Shown: in pieces, positions 12,027 through 22,647 of the stretch | How the letters are laid out: every line of letters starts with the position of its first letter | Position numbering within the stretch: the first letter of the stretch is position 1 | DNA from: Pleurobrachia bachei | Lineage: Eukaryota > Ctenophora > Tentaculata > Cydippida > Pleurobrachiidae | Assembly: GCA_000695325.1 (NCBI GenBank) | Contig: AVPN01000502.1 | Location: 6,643-49,274 of the forward strand | Reading direction: 5' to 3' | DNA length: 42,632 bases | Program-made: the position numbers and the translations under genes | The notes under the pieces: generated by a model | The model's database searches: none | The model's input: only the letters and a program-made list of their open reading frames with translations | What the model was told of the DNA's origin: nothing

Positions 12027-13256
12027 TCACACTCCCAGTTTTTGAATTATAACAATAAATTCTCGGTTAAACTCTAAATCGTGTTGCACTTTTTCCAATT
12101 TGAAATCCAACGCTACACAAATATCATCAAAAGAATGTTGTCCACCCAGAACGTTTCTGTTGATGTACGGTAATAATATTTCTGGCGGCTTGTTGCCCAC
12201 CGGATTTTTATAAATAGGGTACTTGTGAAGTCTCTTCAGTAACCCATAAACCAACCCAAACTCAACCAACCGCCGCTCATTGATGTTCTTACGGAACGGT
12301 TTTTCAACCACAAATAGTTTCTTGAGCTGAATACCAGTTTGGAAAGTTTGATACAGGTTGAAAAGATCCTCCCACAGTGGTGGCGGGTCATGGGAACTGA
12401 TTGCAACGTACTTCACACACTCTTCCTGTAGTTTCCTGTCATAAATCGCTTTGCTAATTTCCTCGGTGACGTAGTAGGTGTTCGAGTATTGGATGGGGGA
12501 TATAACAGCACCAAGACCATAATAAATTAGACTCTGGACACACATCCGGACCTGATCAACGTGCATGTGTGACTTCATGGCAAGTAACCGAATTGGTTTT
12601 TGGTTATCTAGGAAACTGTACAGTTCACGGAGTGACAGGTCCCAGATTGTAGAGTCCTGGAGGTCCCCGGTTACTATGGGGACATCGCTGTCCCCAATGG
12701 GAGGTATACTCTGGTCTCCATCGCTCATATCCACATAGGACAATTTGATAACGTTTAGTTTGTCTTGAACGTTCACACTACAGTTCACCGTACAATGTCC
12801 ATATTCATTAATACCATGATACATTCGGTCAATGATTTCTCCAATCCGTTCCTCTTTTCCTTCCGATGATAAAAACTCGTTTTCTTGCTCAAAAATTTTC
12901 ATATAACTGATAAGCTTTTTAAGTATCTTTTCGTATGGAGAAGTATTAGCAGAGAGTTTGGTGACAATGACTATGTTCAAGATAGTAACCTGACGACCTG
13001 CACCACTTGCACCAGAGTGCCCGATTTTAACAGGGATCCCGATAGTTTTGAAGTCTTCTAGCTCTGTTACAATAAGGCGATCATGAAGTTGTGGTGTCCT
13101 TGCAATAAAGTATGTTTCAAGGGACTTGAATGTTCGATCGTCGAAAAAGTTTTCCGGAACTTGATAGGAAATTTTAGCGCCCACTCGGTTGTCGAAAACA
13201 ACGAAAATGATCGCCTCAATGCCATTGTTTAACGATGGAACTGAGCTTTTAACCAT
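12027..13256 (-). CDS. NPRL2: NPRL2, GATOR1 complex subunit
   Basis: Single exon, 409 residues (human 380). The N-terminus (GIEAIIFVVFDNRVGAKISYQVPENFF) is the longin-type domain of the family. The middle has the RLIVTELEDFKTIGIPVKI and CTVNCS...INVIKL-like segments, and the C-terminal winged-helix part carries SLIYYGLGAVISPIQYSNTY, LVEFGLVYGLLKRLHKYP and HSFDDICVALDFKLEKVQHDLE. All match NPRL2 in order. With NPRL3 and DEPDC5 it forms GATOR1, the GTPase-activating complex for RagA/B that restrains mTORC1 at the lysosome when amino acids are low. The ATG directly follows an in-frame TAG, so the start is secure unless a 5' intron exists (CTTAG precedes it). Its last 166 residues are duplicated downstream. 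Confidence 0.92.
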   Translation of the reverse strand: MVKSSVPSLNNGIEAIIFVVFDNRVGAKISYQVPENFFDDRTFKSLETYFIARTPQLHDRLIVTELEDFKTIGIPVKIGHSGASGAGRQVTILNIVIVTKLSANTSPYEKILKKLISYMKIFEQENEFLSSEGKEERIGEIIDRMYHGINEYGHCTVNCSVNVQDKLNVIKLSYVDMSDGDQSIPPIGDSDVPIVTGDLQDSTIWDLSLRELYSFLDNQKPIRLLAMKSHMHVDQVRMCVQSLIYYGLGAVISPIQYSNTYYVTEEISKAIYDRKLQEECVKYVAISSHDPPPLWEDLFNLYQTFQTGIQLKKLFVVEKPFRKNINERRLVEFGLVYGLLKRLHKYPIYKNPVGNKPPEILLPYINRNVLGGQHSFDDICVALDFKLEKVQHDLEFNREFIVIIQKLGV

Positions 13257-14141
13257 CTAAGAAACATTTTGGTGAAATAAATTGCAAACGATTGTAGAAA
13301 TAAGTCTACAAAACTCTTAAGAGATTCAGGATCTCGGGGTAGAAAAGTGAAATTTGAAAAGCCAAAAGAGTTTAAAAAGGCGATACGAAAACAGACGCTG
13401 CAGAAGTGATATTTGGCTACTGTAGGGATCCGTTTGGCATCACTATGACCTTCTAGCTCACTCAAGAGAGCTTCGATTTCGAAAACAGCAAGGAAATCAA
13501 CAAAACGTAAAAAAAAGACAAAAAAAGAGAAAACAAAATGCAGACTTTTTGTAGCAAAACTCGATATTTTCAAAATTAAGTTTTGCGCCGCGCACAAATT
13601 ACATTTGCGCGTCGGAGCAAAATCGAGTGCGGTGTACAAAATTGCGTTTTGAAGTCTTGGTCGTGGAAGTCGTTTTCCGAACTTTTGAGTTTTTGCTTTA
13701 AACACCGCCTTTTACGCTGCATTGGCCTTACAAATAGCTGTCTGTTACAAAAGCAAAGTGATTTGAGGTATAGTCCATCCATTAAACGTGTCTTTGACGA
13801 TGCCCGAGCAGTGGTCACAGGTCACTGGTCAGTTGTAAGTCGAGCGGGGATGCGCTTTGAAACGTGAAATACCCGAATGGTGGTTCGCACTTCGCACCAA
13901 TGAGTGCGTCGTCCGATGGGCATAAGGGCCTAAGGGGCTGAAAGTTGAAACTCCTTTAAGAGTTTAAAAGTTTTAATGGACGCAGTTTACGTTTATTAGC
14001 TAATAGCTTATGGCTAAGCCTAAGGCATTGCCTTATTCGAATATTTGAATCATCGTAATCTACGACCCAGTGGGTTTGATGTAACTGTAACTGTGTTGTC
14101 ATTTGTTAAAACATTCAAAAATTTAGGGATGTAGTTATGTC
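13257..14141. promoter_or_regulatory. Divergent promoter region between NPRL2 and the LRR gene
   Basis: About 885 bp between two divergent start codons. A CpG-richer patch lies at 13580-13625, with GCGCCGCGCA and TGCGCGTCGG as imperfect inverted halves. Reading frames up to 158 codons exist here, but they have poor composition and no recognisable domain. A shared bidirectional promoter is inferred from layout only. Confidence 0.4.
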
Positions 14142-16458
14142 ATGGCTGAATTTCTTTTACTTCGTAAACCAAAGGTAGTGCAGGAGAGCACTGGCCCGCT
14201 CCAGACATTCACAGGTATGAAACAGACTACTTAACTCCGATCTTTAATAATCGGCAATTTATGGAATTTGAAGATATTTTATTGTCTCAGGCCTTGATTC
14301 TGAGACTCTACGGATTCCCAAGAAACCATCCTCGAATGTGAGCCAGCAACAATCAAGATCTAGCATTTTACCGGGTAAGAGAATCTCAAAATTGCAGCTG
14401 AACATTTGAAACCGATCCCCAGATTCTATCTATCAGAGCATTGGCCTGACCCTATTCTCATTTCTCTCAAATAAGTTCTGCGAGCAAGAACTGTGGTCAC
14501 AGCATTAGCCTGACAGATCCCTATCAACTTATGTTTTGATCTTTCAGGTCTGGATAATGTCCCCCGAAACTCCCCCGAACTGGGGCAGGAGATTAAAGCT
14601 CTGAAACCAAGCACTGTAAATGCGGAACCTCAAATGGTGAACCTTCTTGACTTGGCAACTGTTGCACCTAAACCCAGGCCTCTGTTTACACTGAACGACT
14701 TCGTGCAGGAGGCAATGGCGTAAGTGAACTACGGAAACAATACTTGTTATGATATAGTGAGAACTTTTAGTCATTTAGCCAGGAGCCATGGATGTTGATC
14801 GATTAAACTCCCTTCCAGATGCCAGACAAGACAGACAGATCTGGTTGCACCACTAAAGAGCAGAGAGAACTTCAACACATTCCACTCAACACCCAGTGGT
14901 GTAACAAAGATGCCCCTAATTCAACCGCTATTACATGTCCAGGATGTTATTGATGGTACGTTTTGAGAAAATTAACTTAGTCGGGGGTTTATATTATACA
15001 TTTCCATTCCTTTTCACTGATTCACACGTCTTTTAGAAGTGAGTATTCCTGAGGCGACTGGACAGAGAGTGCCTAACCGACAGAAGTTGATTGAGATGAG
15101 GGCGGTCATTAGGGAAGCCTTGGTAGACACGACAGAGGGTAGCGATCAGAGCATAGCCTTGTAAGTTAGAAATGTATTGTTAAGACATTTCACTATTCAG
15201 TGTAGTGTAACAATGCAGTGGATACATGTTGATTGTGTTGCATGTTAACATGCTAACTACATCCCAGATTGAGTAATAAATAGTAAACACCCCCTCTACT
15301 ATCCCCCAGGTCGAGTGCTCAAGAAATGGACACTCCAGTAGACATGATGTACCCCTACAGCAAGTCTGTATTCTGTGGAGGGCTATCTAAATTCTTCCAG
15401 GGGGAGGCACGATCAAACTCTCCCTTCTTTATCCCTGAAGAACAGATGTTGACTGTGTCCAAGGCTGCTATTTTCAATGCCCTGAAGGAGGGTGCTAGGA
15501 AACTCAGCTTGAGGGTATGTGCAGGGAACCATTTTAGATCATACTAGTATGATTACTAGTATGATTACTAGTATGATTACAGATAGACTTGCCCTCGATA
15601 TAATACGTCTTGTCCCGACTAGGGAAGATGATATTTCTATCTGCATCTCACCGTCCCATGTTTTCAGGCCCATTTCATTGCCACGATGCCGGATATTACG
15701 CCCCTGTCCCTCACTCTTGTGGAGTTGAATCTGTCCTTTAACAACCTCCGAACTATTCCGACCCAGGCTCTACACCTACCAAATCTTATCATCCTCTCGC
15801 TCAGAAACAACCCTATTATGCAGCTACCTACAGGTGTTCAACTTATATTCTGTCTTTAATTTTCATACAGTACCGCTCATTTCTGACCCGATTACTAATC
15901 GATGCTTTTCCAGATATGACCGGTTTACCACGGCTAGCGGAACTCAACTTGTCGTTTTGTCTCATTCATCACATACCTGACGGGTACGTTTTAAAACAAA
16001 TATGTTCGAAAGGCGAAAGTGGCACATTTAAGACTTGACAACGAAAGGAATTAATACTTCAGATATGCATAACCCCAATTATATCTTCAGGTTTTTCACT
16101 CTACCAGCCATTGAAGAACTAAACTTGTCCTACAACCATCTAACTAAACTACCCAGCACAGTCTCCAACCTTGTCACAATGACAACATTGAATCTTGATG
16201 GAAACCAACTCTCATCCCTTCCTTTCCCTATCATGACCCTCAGCAAACTACAATCAATCCGTGAGTTTTTAGAAAGGGAGGGAGTGGTAGAGAGAGAGAG
16301 AGAGATACGCTAGGTAGATCTACTCGATCTGCGAACATCGTTATAATTCTGATCCCAATCAGTCCGATTAATTCTCTCCCCGTCCTCCAGGTATAAAGAA
16401 CAACTTCACCTCACAATCGTTTTGGAGCGAGTACAGCAGCAAGGGACCGCTGGTAAGG

Positions 16459-16512
<54 letters not shown>

Positions 16513-17212
16513 TCTCTGTCTCTGTCTCTCTCTCTTCTCAACAATCTCCCACTTCATTAACTTGATCACTGTTCCAACCCCACTAGCTTGTACCACTCCG
16601 CTTAGTAGTTACTAACTCTTACTTATATGTCTAGAGTCTGAAAGATATGTGCGCCAAGGTTATAACCGACAATGAGGTCCAATACCATCCCTATTGTTCA
16701 GATGAACTCTCTCAGTGGATGGACAGGTACCGAATTAGTCCGCAAAGTTACTTCTTTGCTCCGAAAGTTTCAATACTTGTTAACATTGTGTGTCCGTGTA
16801 AAAATTAACAATTCAAAACAATGCGCCCTGTCAAATGACTCTCATTTTAGGAGTATCAGTTCGTGTGACTGCTGCGGGGGTGTCTTGGTGGGTCAGGGTC
16901 TAATTCTTGTTCGAAGTGTCATGGATAGAACATTCGGTGTCAGAAACCTTCCCCTCTCTCTCCGATCATGCAGTCTTCCTTGCTTCTACGAGTAAGTACA
17001 TAAGTACAGAATCCAAAACCCAATCATCTTTGTCAATTGTTTATAACTGGCCAACTAAAACTGAATCAATTCAATTAGAACCAATTAATGGGTCAATTAA
17101 TGTATATCCTTCATTCAGGTACCGTAAAATGAGGAATCTAGATGTAGGTGATGGTTCCCAGTCGTCTCTTCACGGAGCCACACTCCAGCAACTCAATGCA
17201 ATAGAAAACTAG
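14142..17212 (+). CDS. Leucine-rich-repeat protein with C-terminal cysteine motif (LRRC63-like?)
   Basis: Thirteen exons chain in phase to 529 residues: 14142-14214, 14291-14374, 14548-14719, 14819-14955, 15037-15160, 15310-15514, 15668-15833, 15914-15983, 16091-16260, 16391-16452, 16635-16726, 16851-16991 and 17119-17212. Residues 1-260 or so are low in known motifs. Then come four to five LRRs of about 23 residues (LVELNLSFNNLRTIP, LIILSLRNNPIMQLP, LAELNLSFCLIHHIP, IEELNLSYNHLTKLP, MTTLNLDGNQLSSLP), spread over exons 7-9. The C-terminus has a Cys pattern, SCDCCGG then SCSLPCFYEY about 35 residues on, around a FGVRNLP segment. That layout reminds me of LRRC63/LRRC58-type proteins, but I am not certain. 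LRRs suggest protein binding; no signal peptide or membrane segment, so probably cytoplasmic. Confidence 0.82.
15541..15580 (+). repeat. 12-13-bp minisatellite in LRR-gene intron 6
   Basis: Three copies of TACTAGTATGAT in a row, each containing the palindrome ACTAGT. Confidence 0.75.
16458..16536 (+). repeat. (CT)n microsatellite in LRR-gene intron 10
   Basis: Long pyrimidine run of CT dinucleotides with a few TG interruptions, just after the exon-10 donor. Confidence 0.85.
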
Positions 17213-17372
17213 AAAACTAAAGAAATGGACTTTATCATTTTGTTTGTAATTTTAATTGTGTTTCCTTTTTAGAAAACCTTTAAACTTTCTGATATATCAT
17301 TTCAACCCCACATCTCTACAACATTCTACCTCTTTAGCCATGGAGCCACAAATGCGATGTTAGGCTTGTCTG

Positions 17373-19246
17373 ATGGAGACACTGTCATTTAAAATGAAAT
17401 CAGTTGGAGAGTTTTTAAAACGGAGATCCTCGATCACCAACATCAACATAGCCCCAGAATACCACGTGCAGAATAACAAAGCGGAGAGCAGCAAACCACA
17501 GAGCTCACAGTAAGACAACCAATATTCCTTACTCGATACACTACTGAGCCAAGTACCTGTCAATATTTGGCTTACTTGACTTAGGGCGGCTTCCGTGTCC
17601 GAGCAAAAATATGTCAATATTTAAAAAAATCAAAATGCCAATATAACAGAAAATCTGTTTCTAGGGCCGTTGTGGATATAAGAGAAGAATTATACGATGT
17701 CAAGAAGCAATTGGCTGAAAGGGAGAAGGAGCTGGGGGAACAGAGGGAAATGCTGAAGGATTACATCTCAAATAGGGTACTGCAAATTGACTAAACGCTA
17801 AAACTTGTTCATACCATGTTGTCTCTTGATAAAGAAAGAAAAAGTCTGTTCGTCAGAGCTAACTAACCCACTATTTAGATCAACATCAGCAGAGATCTGT
17901 CCACTGAAGATCAGATAACCCGGCTCAAGAAGGAGCTGAGGAAGTTGGGTTGGACAGAACCTGTACCAGTGAGGCCAACAACCCCACCTGTCTCTATGGA
18001 GGTAATATAACCTGTCAGGCCAATACTTTGACCACAGTTCTCGTGCGCTCTGACAGAATATAACCATCTCCTTCTTTCTCTCACAGTAAACCCGTAGTAT
18101 CTCTTGTAGCCTCCTGTGATAACATTAACACATTCTCACTTCCAGGAGTTTATTGGTTTACGAATGGAAGCAACTAATTTGACGGGAAAGCTTCAAAAAC
18201 AGGTGATTATTTTTCATTTTCGTCCCTTCGACCTTGCTGCTTTGTTCGCCTTCATCATACTAACTGATTTGAGTGAAGTCGGGCTTGGAACAGACATTTC
18301 CTTTCCTTTTCTACCTTTCTTGCCCTCCTTCGGGTTTTGGGCTTTAATCACAGCAACATGGGGAATGAACCCGGGAATGTGTTTAGCGGCATCATGTAGG
18401 AGAGAGGTAAAGATTATCTCAGTTCTCGTCTCCTCTCCCTCGGGCGTCTGTTGGTCAGGAGGTATTTCAACTGCAACTTTCCTCCTTTCTACAACTACAT
18501 AGGTCCCAGGGGCATCTAGAAATCTTGATCCATATGCTTGGAAATGAACCGGTAGCTCCTTCGCAACACCATTTTCATCACACAAATCCAAATTCTCTAT
18601 GGGCTGGGTCAGTTCACATCGTTGTTTAATGTCTGATAAGAGATTTGCAATCCTACAGAGGGGATTAAAGAGGAGTTCTTGATTGTTTCCGTACCGAACA
18701 ACAATGAACATGATGAATCTTCTCTTCAAAGTGTAGCGTCCTGCGTCACAACAAATTCAAAAGCGTGCACTTTGTGAGCACGCGCGCGCGAAGGTTTGGT
18801 TACTATGGCTACAACTTGGAGCTCCTATGGAAAGTTGAATTTCAGCATCGGCATTTTGAGCCGCGCGAGTGTACAATGTACACACGCATCGTTTATACAC
18901 AAATTGTATTCGCAGGAAACCGATCACAAGAGACGTGTTCACAAGCTCAAGACAAAGCACGCTGAGGAAGTAGCTGCATTAAACTTGGATATCTTTGAGC
19001 TCAGGGACGAACTCAAAACCAGAGGTTTGTCAATCAATCCATCATTTAATTGACCTTTTCCCAAAGAGATGGCAGGATTTTCAATATTTTCAAATCTGAC
19101 TCTTGTTTTCAGAATCCAACAAACAATTTGAGCAGCCCTCGTCCTTTCACACCACTGGTTTGGTGATCGAGTTAAGCACTCAAGTGAGTGAATTAACAGC
19201 TGAAGTTGAGGAACTAAGAGAGAAACTTGCACGGTATGAGAACTGA
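17373..19246 (+). CDS. Small coiled-coil protein, function unknown
   Basis: Six exons in phase give 223 residues: 17373-17509, 17665-17776, 17879-18001, 18146-18202, 18916-19024 and 19113-19246. The ATG is the first in frame; an upstream ATG at 17339 meets a stop at once. Residues 1-45 are basic (MKSVGEFLKRRSS). Heptad-rich helices follow: AVVDIREELYDVKKQLAEREKEL, then TRLKKELRKLG, a Pro-rich break (PVPVRPTTPPVS), and a long helix from KLQKQETDHKRRVHKLKTK to the end (LTAEVEELREKLARYEN). It starts 160 bp after the LRR stop on the same strand. The intron between exons 4 and 5 contains an opposite-strand gene. An in-frame ATG at 18796/18802 runs directly into exon 5 and could be an alternative start. 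No family recognised. Confidence 0.7.
18214..18711 (-). CDS. CXorf65/C22orf15-like small protein, nested gene
   Basis: Single exon, 165 residues from the ATG at 18711 (MFIVVRYGNNQELLFNPLC). The upstream part of the open frame has no ATG. The N-terminal 75 residues have a ubiquitin-like strand pattern seen in the CXorf65/C22orf15 family: MFI-V-YG, a Leu-rich helix (RIANLLSDIKQRC), LDLCDENG, then YGSRFLDAPGTYVVVERR. The second half has a short helix (TSLLHDAAKHIPGFIPH) and ends in a Lys/Ser-rich tail. Function of the family is not known to me. It lies entirely in intron 4 of the coiled-coil gene, head-on to it; a GC-rich patch (18779-18791) upstream may be its promoter. Confidence 0.7.
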   Translation of the reverse strand: MFIVVRYGNNQELLFNPLCRIANLLSDIKQRCELTQPIENLDLCDENGVAKELPVHFQAYGSRFLDAPGTYVVVERRKVAVEIPPDQQTPEGEETRTEIIFTSLLHDAAKHIPGFIPHVAVIKAQNPKEGKKGRKGKEMSVPSPTSLKSVSMMKANKAARSKGRK

Positions 19247-19565
19247 ATTATGGGACTGGATTTTTAGAGCTAAAGACAAACTTTTATGAAAGTGTGTTTT
19301 TAAAAAGTGTAATTTTGTTAGCCAATGAAAATGAGATTTATCCCAAATTTAAAAGCCTGCACTTTTACCCGTTTACAAATGTGAAACACAAATCATTTTG
19401 CAATTTAGAATAAACGAATTGGAAATTCTACGCACAATTTCACACATATCCCCTCGGCCATTCATCAACTACTAATAATCACAAACTGTATTTACATTTT
19501 TACATCACAAGTTGAAACCTGTACATTATCTGAATGGGTCTGAATCTGATCTCGGGCCCCTCCCT
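19247..19565. other. Spacer between convergent genes
   Basis: A/T-rich, no conserved frame. It separates the plus-strand coiled-coil stop (19246) from the outer copy of the 1035-bp duplication. I see no clear signal in it. Confidence 0.5.
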
Positions 19566-21635
19566 GAGCTCTCCCTCTCTCTTTCAATCGCCGTCTTTCT
19601 TTAGTCTTTCGAACTCAAGGCCACTATAAATCTCACACCTTGTCCTTTTTGACTAAGCTGGCCAATTTCTCTGCATAGTGTACATCTATATCAGAATTAA
19701 AGGGCTCCGAACTCTCAAGATAGTTAAAGTATGAATAGAAAATTGAGCTAATTTCCAGTTCTTGCTCAAGGTGCTCCCCCTCAATTCGAACGCCCTTATT
19801 CCAGAGATGTCGAGCTAGTGCAATGATTCTCTGTCGCTCTGCTTCGTCGAGTAATCTTCGTTCGGCCTCAGCTTTCAAAGCATCTTCGATTCTTCTTCTC
19901 TCCGCTTCTTCTCTCATCTGAAGGGGGTGGATCAAAGTTAGAACACATAAATCATCATGAAAATTATATTATGCCCTTCTCTTATTGAGATCAAAATATA
20001 AGTTTGTTGAATTACCTTTCTCTCGTATTCCTCCATCTCTCTCGCCATCTCCTCCTGCATCTGCTGTCTCAGTTCCTCGGCTTCTGCACACCTCCTGTAA
20101 CATATCAATTGGTTAACCATCTAATCTAGTAGATGGGTGGCACCCTTTTTGGGGCAGCTAATGCCAAATGGTCCTAACTCTACTCCATTTTCTAATATCA
20201 TCAATCCTGCTGGTATATAGTTCAAATTTACCTGGCTTGCTCCTCCTTCTCTCGCTCCAGTTCAAGTTGTTTCTGTCGTTCAATCTCAGCAAGTCGGGCT
20301 GCCTCTGCCTCCCTTCGTCTCTTTAACTCTTCCTCTAGTCTCCGCTTTGCTTCCTGCATCCTGTCGATAAGAAGATGTCAGAAATGGTCAGAATAGCACT
20401 AAAATACAAGGGATGAATGATGATGTCAGAATATAGCACTAAGGGATGATCATATACTAACGTACTTTTCTTCCTCTCGCATTTTCCTCGCTCGTTCATC
20501 CTGCCGAGCCCTCTTTCTCGCAGCCTCCTCATCCCTTCTCCTCTGTAGTTCTCGCTCCCTGTCAGCTGCCAACTCAGCCTCTCTCTCCGCCCTTCTCTTT
20601 GAGCTCTCCCTCTCTCTTTCAATCGCCGTCTTTCTTTAGTCTTTCGAACTCAAGGCCACTATAAATCTCACACCTTGTCCTTTTTGACTAAGCTGGCCAA
20701 TTTCTCTGCATAGTGTACATCTATATCAGAATTAAAGGGCTCCGAACTCTCAAGATAGTTAAAGTATGAATAGAAAATTGAGCTAATTTCCAGTTCTTGC
20801 TCAAGGTGCTCCCCCTCAATTCGAACGCCCTTATTCCAGAGATGTCGAGCTAGTGCAATGATTCTCTGTCGCTCTGCTTCGTCGAGTAATCTTCGTTCGG
20901 CCTCAGCTTTCAAAGCATCTTCGATTCTTCTTCTCTCCGCTTCTTCTCTCATCTGAAGGGGGTGGATCAAAGTTAGAACACATAAATCATCATGAAAATT
21001 ATATTATGCCCTTCTCTTATTGAGATCAAAATATAAGTTTGTTGAATTACCTTTCTCTCGTATTCCTCCATCTCTCTCGCCATCTCCTCCTGCATCTGCT
21101 GTCTCAGTTCCTCGGCTTCTGCACACCTCCTGTAACATATCAATTGGTTAACCATCTAATCTAGTAGATGGGTGGCACCCTTTTTGGGGCAGCTAATGCC
21201 AAATGGTCCTAACTCTACTCCATTTTCTAATATCATCAATCCTGCTGGTATATAGTTCAAATTTACCTGGCTTGCTCCTCCTTCTCTCGCTCCAGTTCAA
21301 GTTGTTTCTGTCGTTCAATCTCAGCAAGTCGGGCTGCCTCTGCCTCCCTTCGTCTCTTTAACTCTTCCTCTAGTCTCCGCTTTGCTTCCTGCATCCTGTC
21401 GATAAGAAGATGTCAGAAATGGTCAGAATAGCACTAAAATACAAGGGATGAATGATGATGTCAGAATATAGCACTAAGGGATGATCATATACTAACGTAC
21501 TTTTCTTCCTCTCGCATTTTCCTCGCTCGTTCATCCTGCCGAGCCCTCTTTCTCGCAGCCTCCTCATCCCTTCTCCTCTGTAGTTCTCGCTCCCTGTCAG
21601 CTGCCAACTCAGCCTCTCTCTCCGCCCTTCTCTTT
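19566..21635. repeat. Perfect 1035-bp tandem duplication
   Basis: 19566-20600 and 20601-21635 are identical at every position I compared, exons and introns alike. The junction joins an exon interior (CTCTTT) to a downstream 3' flank (GAGCTCTCCC). Zero divergence means a very recent event or an assembly duplication. Confidence 0.95.
19633..20600 (-). pseudogene. Downstream duplicate of the last exons of the E/R/K-rich gene
   Basis: Repeats part of exon 3 (20600-20466) and all of exons 4-6 (20360-20232, 20094-20016, 19917-19633) of the gene at 20668-22248. The exon-3 copy has lost its acceptor. It lies beyond the first stop codon, so it would be 3' UTR or untranscribed. Confidence 0.75.
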
Positions 21636-22248
21636 TTCATTTCTTCCTCGTCAGCTAGCCGCTTCTCTTCTTCTTCTTTCTGCTTTCTGGTAGGGGCACT
21701 TGGGGGTTAACCTCGGTCAAGGTGTAGGAGAGACAAGGTCATGCACAGCTCAGCTTTCAATCAACACTTTCTCACGCTATTAGAGGATACATGGCAGATG
21801 ATACATGGAACGGATATATCACTATTTTGACAGAAAGTTAATTAAATCGTGCTGTGACGCTCTAAATTAATAATGGTATACCTTCTCTCGTCATCTCGTT
21901 CCCTTCGTTTTCGATCTGCTTCCTCTCGTTTCTTCTGCCGTGCTAGCTCTCGTTTTTCTTTCACTGACATCTTAGCACCCGGATCATCAGCCCTCACCTT
22001 CATCTCAACACCTGAGGGAGATGGGGTGTTGTTCAAACTCAGAAAAGGAGGGTCGAACAAGGCAGAGGGAGATGGGGTGTTGTTAGGATGATATATCATG
22101 AGAATGCTAGAGATACTGTTTTGCTGAGAACATATGGTTCACATGAGATAATCGTGATTGAAAGGTATCAGTCAGACATACATTTTGGTCCATCAAACCC
22201 CTGAATTGACAGCCCAAAGTTCTTGGTACCCTTCTGGAACCGCAGCAT
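20668..22248 (-). CDS. E/R/K-rich long-helix protein, function unknown
   Basis: Six exons in phase give 291 residues: 22248-22182 (ATG; MLRFQKGTKNFGLSIQGFDG), 22011-21882, 21686-21501, 21395-21267, 21129-21051 and 20952-20668. After a short N-terminus, about 200 residues are almost entirely Glu, Arg, Lys, Gln and Ala (KMQEAKRRLEEELKRRREAE and similar), the composition of a stable single alpha-helix or coiled coil. The last 70 residues are different: a globular-looking end with ALARHLWNKGVRIEGEHLEQ and FYSYFNYLESSEPF. There is no acceptor before the ATG in the pyrimidine-rich leader, so I treat it as a separate gene from the large one upstream, which stops 400 bp away in the same direction. 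Readthrough or fusion cannot be excluded. Not recognised. Confidence 0.65.
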
Positions 22249-22647
22249 GGTGTGTGATGTCACAGAGAGATAGTACAGGATAGAAAACAGTAATGCAAGA
22301 ATGTGGGTATGATATAGCTGTCATGGGATGTTGCTGCTGTGGTGGCCTAGTGCAATATCCATTTGCGACTTTCTAGATCTCTCCCATCATACTATGTTTC
22401 CCAAACTTTGACAATCTTTCTCTCCCTCTCTCTCTCACTCTCTCTCTCACTTCTTCTCACAACTGGGGTGGTCAAGTAGTATTAATGTGGTGACATAATG
22501 CAATGGCAAATAGCTAGAGAGTGCAATATGGAGAATAGATGCCAAGTTAAAAAGTGAGAAAGTTTAGTTGCCTCTCCCTTGGTTTTACTGTTATATGGTG
22601 AGGTTATTTATCACAGATCTGACCGTTTAACTACCTCTCTTCATCCA

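Larger units (their letters stand above)
10188..12527. repeat. 1170-bp tandem duplication across the NPRL2-MTMR junction
   Basis: Copies 10188-11357 and 11358-12527 are offset by exactly 1170 bases. Each contains the MTMR N-terminal region, the short intergenic spacer and the NPRL2 C-terminal region. From 10521 to 11357 I see no difference from the second copy. Between about 10270 and 10420 there are roughly a dozen substitutions. At 10470-10519 one copy is the straight complement of the other. Confidence 0.92.

Noticed and set aside
13229-13705. 158-codon minus-strand open frame upstream of NPRL2
   Set aside because: Phe/Leu-rich composition, overlaps the NPRL2 start, no conserved motif, and lies in the presumed promoter. 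Treated as chance.
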